From: an uncultured bacterium
GTDB taxonomy: Bacteria; Myxococcota_A; UBA9042; PHBI01
Reading direction: 5' to 3'
Assembly (NCBI GenBank): GCA_938040325.1
Contig: CALHXW010000170.1
Location: 1-40,041 of the forward strand
DNA length: 40,041 nt
Of this stretch, positions 33,905 to 40,041 are shown piece after piece (within the stretch, counting starts at the first letter, position 1; the number at the start of each line of letters is the position of its first letter). The position numbers and the translations under genes were made by a program. The notes beneath the pieces are model-generated. The model had not been told where the DNA came from. It saw nothing but the letters and a program-made list of their open reading frames with translations, and ran no database searches.

Positions 33905-34276
33905 ATGGACACAACACTTACGGTGCTGCAGTGGGTCTTGGCTCTGCTCTTCTTGATGGCGGGCGCAAACAAGGCGTTTCGCCCGATCGCCAAGGTTGCC
34001 GAGCTCGTGCCAGCGGCGAGCGAGCGACCGGGCTTCTTCCGGTTTCTCGGCTATGCCGAGATCCTTGGCGCCATCGGGCTCGTCCTGCCGATGCAGCTTT
34101 GGATCTTGCCGTGGCTCACGGTCATCGCCGCGCTAGCGCTGGGAATCATCATGGGCGGAGCCGTTCAGGTTCACGCGAAAGCGCGAGAGCATGGGCAGAT
34201 GGTCTTTTCGGTGGTCGTGCTCGTGCTGCTCTGGTTCATCGCCTACGGTCGGTGGCCGCTGATGACGCTGATCTAG
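33905..34276 (+). CDS. DoxX-like small membrane protein
   Basis: The product has 123 residues with four hydrophobic helices (about 5-24, 47-65, 66-88 and 97-117). The first ends FLMAGANKAFRP, the DoxX/SURF4-like start, and a Gly/Glu turn GYAEILGAIGLVLP follows. DoxX-type proteins are linked with oxidoreductase or thiosulfate-related membrane functions in some organisms; here the role is open. GGAGG lies eight bases before the ATG. The next gene starts 13 bases after its stop, so both are probably on one mRNA. Confidence 0.88.
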   Translation: MDTTLTVLQWVLALLFLMAGANKAFRPIAKVAELVPAASERPGFFRFLGYAEILGAIGLVLPMQLWILPWLTVIAALALGIIMGGAVQVHAKAREHGQMVFSVVVLVLLWFIAYGRWPLMTLI

Positions 34277-34289
34277 CAGGATCCCCGCC

Positions 34290-35207
34290 ATGGCACCCGA
34301 CGCACGCTCGCTCATCCGCCGTCTCAAGCACATTCGTGCTGTCTCCGCCGGCCTGACCCTTGCCGAAGACTGGGCGATTCGCGCGCGCGCCCGTGTCGAC
34401 CCGAACCGCTCGACGCCACGCAACCCTGTCCTCAGCAGCCAGCAGCGTGACCTCTTGGTGCCGCTCTTACGCGACGGCTACGTTGTGATCGACGGCTACT
34501 GGGACCAGGCCCGCTGCGCATCCGCCCGACAAGCCATCGATGACCACATCCAGCGCCACCCAGACCGCGTCTGGCGCTGTCCCATGGGCGCCGACCATCG
34601 CCTCCACGGCTTCGACCGCGTCCACGCGCCTACCCAGGCGCTCTTTCGAGATCCAATGCTCCACGGCGTGGCCGAAGCGGTCGCCGGGCACCGGGTCGTC
34701 AACGGCTTCACCTTGGGAGCGCGCCTCGACGCCACGCCAGGCAACCTCGGCTCAGGTCAGGGCTGGCACCGCGATGGCATCACCCAGTACGTCAAGGCGC
34801 TGCTCTACCTCAGCGATGTCGACGCCGACCACGGACCGTTCCAGCTTGTCCGTCACACACGGACCCTGCGCGAGCAGGTATCCCGCATCCTGGAGTCAGG
34901 CCTGCAGTTCCGGCAGATCGCCTTCACCGACGCCGACATCATGCGCCTCGAGCGTCGCCACCCAGGGTCCGTCACCACCTTCACGGGCTCGGCCGGCACC
35001 TTGGTCTTGGCCCTCACGCGTCACATCCATCGCGGCAAGCCCATCGCCCGCGGCCACCGCTACGCGCTGACCAACTACTACTTCTCGGAGTCGTCGGTCG
35101 GCCCTGCTCTCGCCGACTACTACGACCGACAGGTGACGTTTGCCGACGGCGGAAGCTTCGACGTCGACACCGTCAGAGCTTTCGAGCCTTCGCACCGCAG
35201 CAGCTGA
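34290..35207 (+). CDS. Phytanoyl-CoA-dioxygenase-family Fe(II)/2-oxoglutarate oxygenase
   Basis: The product has 305 residues. The facial triad is visible: His160 and Asp162 in GWHRDG, and a distal His245 or His247 in LTRHIHRG, with Arg257 as the 2-oxoglutarate anchor. YVKALLYLSDVDADHGPFQLVRHTR between them is typical of PhyH-like oxygenases. It should hydroxylate an unknown, possibly lipid or secondary-metabolite substrate. The gene lies 13 bases after the DoxX-like gene and is probably cotranscribed. ATG 34290 has a weak AGGA site upstream. Confidence 0.9.
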   Translation: MAPDARSLIRRLKHIRAVSAGLTLAEDWAIRARARVDPNRSTPRNPVLSSQQRDLLVPLLRDGYVVIDGYWDQARCASARQAIDDHIQRHPDRVWRCPMGADHRLHGFDRVHAPTQALFRDPMLHGVAEAVAGHRVVNGFTLGARLDATPGNLGSGQGWHRDGITQYVKALLYLSDVDADHGPFQLVRHTRTLREQVSRILESGLQFRQIAFTDADIMRLERRHPGSVTTFTGSAGTLVLALTRHIHRGKPIARGHRYALTNYYFSESSVGPALADYYDRQVTFADGGSFDVDTVRAFEPSHRSS

Positions 35208-35313
35208 AGCTCCGCGCTCGGCATCGGGGGTAACACTCTTAACCAGGAGCGGAATTCAGACGAGAGCGCCCGAAGGTTGTGTTGAACACGGCTTGCCCTT
35301 ATGGTCCGCGCCC

Positions 35314-35347
35314 CCGAAAGAGGCGGCGCCGCCGACGGCTCTCTCGG
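35314..35347 (+). terminator. Hairpin between the PhyH-like gene and the lamin-tail lipoprotein gene
   Basis: CCGAAAGAG (35314-35322) pairs with CTCTCTCGG (35339-35347) with one mismatch. Its loop contains the palindrome GGCGGCGCCGCC. A T-rich stretch (GTTAGTTTGTTC) follows about 10 bases on. It may be a delayed terminator or a structured leader of the gene at 35403. Confidence 0.35.
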
Positions 35348-35402
35348 TCGGAATTCGTTAGTTTGTTCAGCAGCTTCTGCTGTTCTGCAGGTCGAGGATC
35401 AG

Positions 35403-38231
35403 ATGATGTTCAGGTTTCACCCCTGGGTTTTAGTCCCCACTCACGCTCTGCTTGTTGTGCTCTTGAGCCTGACCACCGGCTGCCGCGACGACCTCGACCC
35501 CGATGGGGGGCTATCCCAGGTTGGCGACAACCCGCCGGTCCTCGATTTCTGTGCTGCGGTCGAGCGCCCCTGCAGCGACGAAGGGATTCGCGTTTGCGAG
35601 AACGGCGGTGTGAGCACCTGCACCGAGGTTGGCGACTGCCTAGAGTGGTCCCTGCCGACCGGCTGTGATCCGGGTAGCGTCTGCGACTCGGGGATGTGTG
35701 TCGGCGGTTGCCCCGCTCAAGAGTGCACGGTCGCCGGCGCGACCCGCTGCAGTCCGAGCAACGCATCGGTGGTGGAAGTCTGCGACGACCCGGATGGTGA
35801 CGGCTGTCTCGGCTGGACCCAAGGCAACATCTGCGAGGGCGGCCTGGTCTGCGCGGACGGGAGCTGCCAGTCCGACTGCAGCGACGAGTGCCTTAGCGGG
35901 CAAGCCACGTGCTCCGATGGTGCGGTCGTGACCTGCGACGAGCATGACGGCGACGGCTGCCTCGAGTTCGGCGGCGCAGAGACATGCGCGTCGGGTTTCT
36001 GCGCTGCAGGCGCGTGCGTGTCGGAGTGCGTCAACGAGTGCGAGGTGATCGGGCTGGTCGTGTGTGACGGTGATGGACTGACCACGTGCGTTGAAGGCGG
36101 CGACGGCTGCCTGCGATGGGGCACTAAAACCTTGTGCCCCGAGGGCGAGAGCTGCTCGGCCGGCGCCTGCTCGGCTGGCTGCATCGACGAGTGTGAAGCA
36201 GGATCGACCGAGTGCGGCGGCGGCGGCGTGCGCACGTGCAGCAACAGCGACAGCGATCCGTGCACCGAGTGGTTGCTGCCGACACTCTGCCCCGCGGGCA
36301 CCACGTGCAGCGCTGGCGAGTGCGCGATCGACTGCGTCAACGAGTGCACGATCATGGACGCGACCCAGTGCGACCCTCAGGGCGTCCTGGTCGAGACCTG
36401 CGGCGAGTTTGACGGCGACCCCTGCCTCGAGTGGTCACCGACCGAGTTCTGCGACGTTGGTCAAGGCGAGACATGCAGCGGCGGGAGCTGCTCGATCGTG
36501 TGCAGCGACGAGTGCACGCTCAACCAGCGGCGCTGCGCGCCAGGGCTCAGCAACCAGGTTCAGATCTGCGCGAACGGTGATGCCGACCCGTGCACGGAGT
36601 GGGTCGACGGCAAAGACTGCGGCTTGGACGACCAGCTCTGCTCCATGGGCGAGTGCGCGGCCAACTGCACCGACGACTGCGCGGCCGCCGGAGCGGTGGT
36701 GTGCGTCGGAAACGCCCAGGCGAACTGCGGCAACTTCGACGGCGACAGCTGCCTCGACCTCGGCACCGCCGTGGCCTGCGCCTCGTGGGAGCAGTGTGGC
36801 AACGGTATCTGCAGCCAGACGCAGCCGCCGGCACAGCTCAAGATCTCCGAGCTCCTCTACAACGGACCTGGCGTCGACACGGAGGTCTTCATCGAGCTCT
36901 TCGGTCCCGCAGGAACCAGCCTCGACGGGTTCCGCTTGGTGGCGGTGGACGGTGGCACAGGCGACACGACCGGCCAGCTCGCGCTCGACGGCGTCATCGA
37001 CTTTGACGACTACTTCGTCATCGCCCATCCCACCGCGAGCCAGGCGCTGCTCAGCACCGCCGACCAGCTCTCCGACTTCGCCAACCTCGAGAACGGACCC
37101 GACAGCCTGCGGCTCGTCTGGGGCAGCATCGTGGTCGATGCGGTTGGGTACGGCGAAGGGTTCTCCGGCGGGTTTGCTGGCGAGGGTAACCCGGCCGTCG
37201 GCGCGAGCGCAGGACAGAGCATCACCCGCGACGCCATGGTGACCGACACCGACGACAACTTTAGCGACTTCAGCATCGCCGAGCTCCCGACGCCAGGCGC
37301 GCCGGGCGCAACGGTCGTCACGCCGTCGGTCCTCGGCGATCTTCTGTTCACCGAGTTCATGGCCAACCCCGCCAGCCCCATCAGCGACGCCGTGGGAGAG
37401 TGGCTTGAGATCCACAACCCGTCGAGCACCACCTCCTACAACATCGCTGGCTGCACGCTGTTCGGCAGCAATGGCAAGTCGTACCAGTTTGGCCAAGACC
37501 TCGTGATTGCGCCCCAAGAGTTCATCTCGGTGGCGTCGAGCAACGCGCCGGGCTTCTTTCCAGACCACGTGATGAACAACTTCAGCCTGACCAACAGCGG
37601 CCAGGACGTCACGCTGGTCTGTGGACCGAACGGCACCCTCATCGACGACGTCTTCTGGACGAGCAACGCAACCTCTGGCGTCGCGCGAAGCCTCGATCCC
37701 GACAACTTCGATGCCTGGGCGAACGACCCGCAGAGCGCGTGGTGCGACGCGGTCACGAGCTACGCGCTCGACAACTTCGGCACACCCGGCGAGCCGAACC
37801 CGTCGTGCACGCTCTACACCGACAGCGAGGGCACCTCCAACCCCGGCATCTGCAACAACTCCAGCGGCCAGTGGAACAACTTCACGTTCACCGACGCACC
37901 TGCAGCGACCGCCGACGCGACCATGACCTTTGAGTGGCGCGCTGGATTCTGCGCGATTGGCATCTCTGGGCTGTCCAACGTCGCCTTTGAGATCGACGTT
38001 AGCGGGACCTGGCAGCCCCTGGGGACGTTCACGTTCAACAACGCGTTCAACACCTGCAACTGGCTCGACGACACGCTCACCATCCCTGCTGCAACGATCA
38101 ACGCCGCCATCACCAGCGACGACAAGATCCGCATGCGCTTTGCCATCGACACAGGCTGCTCCACGACGCTGGGCGCCTGCGCTGGATTCGGCAACTGTGC
38201 CAAGAACCTCGAGCTCTCCTACCCGCTGTAG
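35403..38231 (+). CDS. Lipoprotein with eight-fold Cys-rich repeats and two lamin-tail domains
   Basis: From ATG 35403 (GAGGATC upstream) the product has 942 residues. Lipobox TTGC (Cys27) suggests an outer-membrane or surface lipoprotein. Residues about 45-475 are about eight Cys-rich units of about 50-55 residues with a repeated C-x3-C, GD-CL-W and C-x(5,6)-C pattern, likely disulfide-stabilised. Two lamin-tail-like domains follow: LKISELLYNG to about 635, and LLFTEFMANP from about 640 to 800 (EWLEIHNPS). The last 140 residues are another beta-rich domain with Cys. Lamin-tail domains occur in secreted bacterial proteins, often with nucleases; no nuclease motif is seen. Surface binding is inferred. 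Confidence 0.92.
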   Translation: MMFRFHPWVLVPTHALLVVLLSLTTGCRDDLDPDGGLSQVGDNPPVLDFCAAVERPCSDEGIRVCENGGVSTCTEVGDCLEWSLPTGCDPGSVCDSGMCVGGCPAQECTVAGATRCSPSNASVVEVCDDPDGDGCLGWTQGNICEGGLVCADGSCQSDCSDECLSGQATCSDGAVVTCDEHDGDGCLEFGGAETCASGFCAAGACVSECVNECEVIGLVVCDGDGLTTCVEGGDGCLRWGTKTLCPEGESCSAGACSAGCIDECEAGSTECGGGGVRTCSNSDSDPCTEWLLPTLCPAGTTCSAGECAIDCVNECTIMDATQCDPQGVLVETCGEFDGDPCLEWSPTEFCDVGQGETCSGGSCSIVCSDECTLNQRRCAPGLSNQVQICANGDADPCTEWVDGKDCGLDDQLCSMGECAANCTDDCAAAGAVVCVGNAQANCGNFDGDSCLDLGTAVACASWEQCGNGICSQTQPPAQLKISELLYNGPGVDTEVFIELFGPAGTSLDGFRLVAVDGGTGDTTGQLALDGVIDFDDYFVIAHPTASQALLSTADQLSDFANLENGPDSLRLVWGSIVVDAVGYGEGFSGGFAGEGNPAVGASAGQSITRDAMVTDTDDNFSDFSIAELPTPGAPGATVVTPSVLGDLLFTEFMANPASPISDAVGEWLEIHNPSSTTSYNIAGCTLFGSNGKSYQFGQDLVIAPQEFISVASSNAPGFFPDHVMNNFSLTNSGQDVTLVCGPNGTLIDDVFWTSNATSGVARSLDPDNFDAWANDPQSAWCDAVTSYALDNFGTPGEPNPSCTLYTDSEGTSNPGICNNSSGQWNNFTFTDAPAATADATMTFEWRAGFCAIGISGLSNVAFEIDVSGTWQPLGTFTFNNAFNTCNWLDDTLTIPAATINAAITSDDKIRMRFAIDTGCSTTLGACAGFGNCAKNLELSYPL

Positions 38232-38250
38232 TGAGAAGCGCGCTTCGCAG

Positions 38251-38281
38251 ACCGAGCGAACGCTCGGTGGCAGTTTCTGCC
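38251..38281. promoter_or_regulatory. Perfect dyads about 90 bases upstream of the sigma-54 promoter
   Basis: ACCGAGCG-AA-CGCTCGGT (38251-38268) is a perfect 8-bp inverted repeat; GGCAG-TTT-CTGCC (38269-38281) follows it at once. They lie 20 bases past the preceding stop and about 65-95 bases before the sigma-54 site. They may be a terminator without T tract, or the binding site of the activator a sigma-54 promoter needs. Confidence 0.45.
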
Positions 38282-38344
38282 GATGCGACGACCTCGCCCA
38301 GACCGGATTCGTTTAAAAACAGCACCTTAGGCGTTTCCGTCGAT

Positions 38345-38361
38345 CTGGCACGCCGCTTGCT
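38345..38361 (+). promoter_or_regulatory. Sigma-54 (RpoN) type promoter
   Basis: CTGGCACGCCGCTTGCT matches the -24/-12 consensus YTGGCACGRNNNTTGCW at every defined position but one (R). The GG (38347-38348) to GC (38359-38360) spacing is the required 12 bases. A start near 38372 would give a leader of about 29 bases with AAGGA before the ATG at 38401. Confidence 0.85.
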
Positions 38362-38400
38362 TCCTCCCTAGGCATCTGAACTCCCGCCTAAGGACCGACC

Positions 38401-38616
38401 ATGTTCGGCAAGCGAATCAAGCTCTACATCTTTGGCCCCATGCTGCTGCTTGGGCTGCTCCTCTTTGCCCTCGCGTTCGGCTCAGGGCTCTCGATGATGC
38501 TGACCAAGTTCGTGGAGCCGACCGCACCGTCGGCGCTGCCGTTCCTTGCGCTCAGCGCTGGACTCGGCGTCACCCTCTTCGGCCTCGCCAAGGTTGCCGA
38601 GCTCGACGACGACTGA
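38401..38616 (+). CDS. 71-residue two-helix membrane protein under a sigma-54 promoter
   Basis: The product has 71 residues: a basic start (MFGKRIK), a hydrophobic helix (about 9-30), a short loop with Pro/Glu, a second helix (about 43-65) and an acidic end ELDDD. No family is recognised. AAGGA lies six bases before the ATG. It is preceded by a near-perfect sigma-54 promoter and followed by a very strong hairpin, so it is probably its own regulated unit. Because sigma-54 promoters need an activator ATPase, expression should be tightly conditional. Confidence 0.8.
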   Translation: MFGKRIKLYIFGPMLLLGLLLFALAFGSGLSMMLTKFVEPTAPSALPFLALSAGLGVTLFGLAKVAELDDD

Positions 38617-38692
38617 CGCTGCAAGGCGCTCTTGTCGAGCCGCGCGTGAACGCGTCGCCCTCTCATGCACGCGGCACAGCCAACACGCGTGC

Positions 38693-38732
38693 GTCGCCCG
38701 ACGGCCTGTGACCCTGCAGGTCGTCGGGCGAC
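38693..38732. terminator. 16-bp hairpin after the small membrane protein gene
   Basis: GTCGCCCGACGGCCTG (38693-38708) pairs with CAGGTCGTCGGGCGAC (38717-38732) with only one G-T pair, across an eight-base loop. No T tract follows. It lies 77 bases past the stop of the 71-residue protein and 123 before the next gene. Terminator, operator or structured RNA are all possible. Confidence 0.5.
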
Positions 38733-38791
38733 ATCCAGTCCGGCCTGCCACAGCCCAAACGCTGCGCGCGCGTTGGCTTTTGCACGACCGG

Positions 38792-38819
38792 TTGGCGACG
38801 CACGATCGGTGAGTATGTT
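38792..38819 (+). promoter_or_regulatory. Possible promoter of the short-chain dehydrogenase gene
   Basis: TTGGCG (38792-38797), 16 bases of spacer and TATGTT (38814-38819) each match four of six consensus bases. The site lies 36 bases before ATG 38856. It is a weak match and rests on position as well. Confidence 0.35.
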
Positions 38820-38855
38820 GCGAGGCGCCTCTCACACACACGCCCGGAGCTACCC

Positions 38856-39764
38856 ATGGGTTGGACCAACGCAGATCTCTCCTCGCAATCCGGCAAGACC
38901 TTCGTCATCACCGGTGCCAACAGCGGCATCGGCTATGAAGCAGCCAAGCAGCTCTGTGCCCAGGGCGCGCGCGTGCTGATGCTCTGCCGCAACCAGACGA
39001 AAGCAGAGGCCGCCATCGCGGCCCTCAGGTCCGACGTCCCGAGCGCCCAGGTCGAGTTCATCGCTTGCGACTTGGCCGATCTGAAGTCCGTGAGCGCCGC
39101 AGCGGACGCCGTGACCGCCGCCTGCCCTGACGGCATCGACGCCCTCATCAACAACGCGGGGGTCATGGCGCTGCCGCGCTGGGAGACCAAGGACGGCTTC
39201 GAGATGCAGCTCGGCACCAACCACCTCGGTCACTTCGCCCTGACCGGCAAGCTCATCGACGGTGTCGAGCAGCGCAACGGCCGCGTCGTCAACGTCAGCA
39301 GCATGGCGCACAAGATGGGCAAGATGAACTTCGACGACCTGATGGGTAAGAAGCGCTACACAAAGTGGGGCGCCTACGGACAGAGCAAGCTCGCCAACCT
39401 GCTCTTCACGTTTGAGCTCAATCGCCGCCTCGTCGCGGCCGGCAAGCAGGCGCGTGCCTTGGCATCGCACCCCGGGTACTCACGCACCAACCTCCAGTAC
39501 GCCGACAAGAGCATGCCGATGAAAGCCATGATGAAGGTCATGGGCGGCATCGCGCAGTCGGCCGAGAAGGGCGCGTGGCCTGCAATGCAGGCGGCCTGCG
39601 ACCCCAACGCCCAGGGCGGCGACTACTACGGCCCGCAGAAGCGGATGGAGTTTGTGGGGCCGTCCGGCCCTGCCAAGGTGAAGTCCCATGCCCGCGACCA
39701 AGCGCACGCAAAGCGGCTTTGGGAGATCTCTGAGCAGCTCACGGGCGTGAACTTCGGCATCTAG
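38856..39764 (+). CDS. Short-chain dehydrogenase/reductase (retinol-dehydrogenase-like)
   Basis: The product has 302 residues. TGANSGIG (about 19-26) is the NAD(P) loop, NNAGVM the structural motif, Ser in VNVSSMAH and Tyr/Lys in YGQSK complete the catalytic triad. LCRNQTKAE with Arg after the second strand suggests NADP. The length and C-terminal region (HPGYSRTNLQ, then DYYGPQKRMEFVG) fit the retinol-dehydrogenase/protochlorophyllide-reductase-like group often annotated as oxidoreductase of unknown substrate. GGAG lies seven bases before ATG. No operon partner is visible. Confidence 0.95.
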   Translation: MGWTNADLSSQSGKTFVITGANSGIGYEAAKQLCAQGARVLMLCRNQTKAEAAIAALRSDVPSAQVEFIACDLADLKSVSAAADAVTAACPDGIDALINNAGVMALPRWETKDGFEMQLGTNHLGHFALTGKLIDGVEQRNGRVVNVSSMAHKMGKMNFDDLMGKKRYTKWGAYGQSKLANLLFTFELNRRLVAAGKQARALASHPGYSRTNLQYADKSMPMKAMMKVMGGIAQSAEKGAWPAMQAACDPNAQGGDYYGPQKRMEFVGPSGPAKVKSHARDQAHAKRLWEISEQLTGVNFGI

Positions 39765-40041
39765 CGGGCTCGGTGCTCAAGGAGCGAGGACCGAGCCTAT
39801 CGGGATAAGTGACCGACGCTCGCGACGCTGAGCACCGGTTCAATTCCCCGTAGAGGCAGGTGGGAAGCCATCTGATCGGTGCTCTAGCAGCGTTGCCGGG
39901 AAATGCAATTCCCGATGACTTCGTGATGCGCACCACTGGACCAACGATCTCGAGATCACTCAGGAGCTGCGCCCCTGCAACCCGCGCTGAGGTTTCCTCT
40001 CGTTCGCTGCCCCAGCAGCACGCCTCACTTCGTCCCGAAAA
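39765..40041. other. Terminal intergenic region with several dyads, no gene seen
   Basis: CGGTGCTCA (39771-39779) pairs perfectly with TGAGCACCG (39829-39837), a 9-bp stem around a structured interior. GCTCGGT (39768-39774) can instead pair with ACCGAGC (39790-39796), so two folds exclude each other. CGGGAA-ATGCAA-TTCCCG (39897-39914) and the palindrome GATCTCGAGATC (39946-39957) follow. No protein-like frame or tRNA was found. Confidence 0.4.

Noticed and set aside
33105..33917. A 270-codon minus-strand frame covering the 121-residue hypothetical and part of lepB
   Set aside because: Runs out of frame through the conserved N-terminal half of signal peptidase I and is Arg/Ala/Ser-rich; the + strand 121-residue frame looks more like protein, though not strongly.
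39838..39856. A GGTTCAATTCCCC stretch resembling a tRNA T-loop
   Set aside because: The flanks do not form the five-base T stem, and no acceptor, D or anticodon arm can be laid out around it.

Overview
This is a high-GC bacterial chromosomal window with mostly short intergenic gaps. It most resembles a predatory or social delta-proteobacterial lineage (Myxococcota, possibly Bradymonadales). That placement is an inference from gene content: two-PEGA-domain TPR protein, DUF4215-type Cys-rich repeats, thrombospondin type-3 repeats ending in a MYXO-CTERM-like tail, a lamin-tail-domain lipoprotein, many lipoproteins with low-complexity linkers, and a sigma-54 type promoter. No rRNA, tRNA, CRISPR, prophage or intact transposase gene was seen.

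Layout. 1-148 is the right part of a palindromic dispersed repeat; a second, complete copy lies at 9289-9475. 352-2125 (+): a small secreted protein with a strong terminator, then a periplasmic TPR protein. 2195-4508 (-): PEGA/TPR protein and a SUMF1-fold lipoprotein, 7 nt apart. 4790-6641 (-): ECF sigma factor, membrane anti-sigma-like protein and an exported basic protein. 6866-9176 (-): glycosyltransferase overlapping a membrane alpha/beta hydrolase. 9593-12440 (-): xerC-hslV-hslU joined by 4-nt overlaps. 12631-13266 (+): coiled-coil protein with a degenerate J-domain.

14330-19340 (-) is the most unusual block. Two long paralogous exported proteins, built of about 23-residue 'AKYKT-TKRV' repeats with six shared cysteines and a C-terminal peptidoglycan-binding domain, are interleaved with two related thioredoxin-fold proteins: one exported lipoprotein with WCLPC, one without a signal and with CIAC. 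The paralogs also share a promoter and leader layout. A cell-envelope structure whose cysteines are serviced by the adjacent thioredoxins is my best candidate for an undescribed system; this is inference.

19688-24462 holds a small disordered protein, an orphan SecD-P1-like lipoprotein, an RluA-type pseudouridine synthase overlapping a saccharopine-dehydrogenase-like reductase, a VOC protein and a FliB-like Cys-rich protein whose start codon sits in a perfect 11-bp hairpin. 24661-32634 (+) encodes a 1,557-residue surface protein, an NAD-dependent epimerase, a redoxin lipoprotein and a DUF3105 lipoprotein. 32692-35207 holds signal peptidase I, a hypothetical protein, a DoxX-like protein and a phytanoyl-CoA-dioxygenase-like protein. 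35403-39764 (+) holds a Cys-rich/lamin-tail lipoprotein, a 71-residue membrane protein behind a near-perfect sigma-54 promoter, and a short-chain dehydrogenase. The last 277 bases hold only dyads.

Limits: all family names come from motif recognition by eye. Start codons were chosen from signal peptides, ribosome-binding sites and family length, and many differ from the longest open frame.
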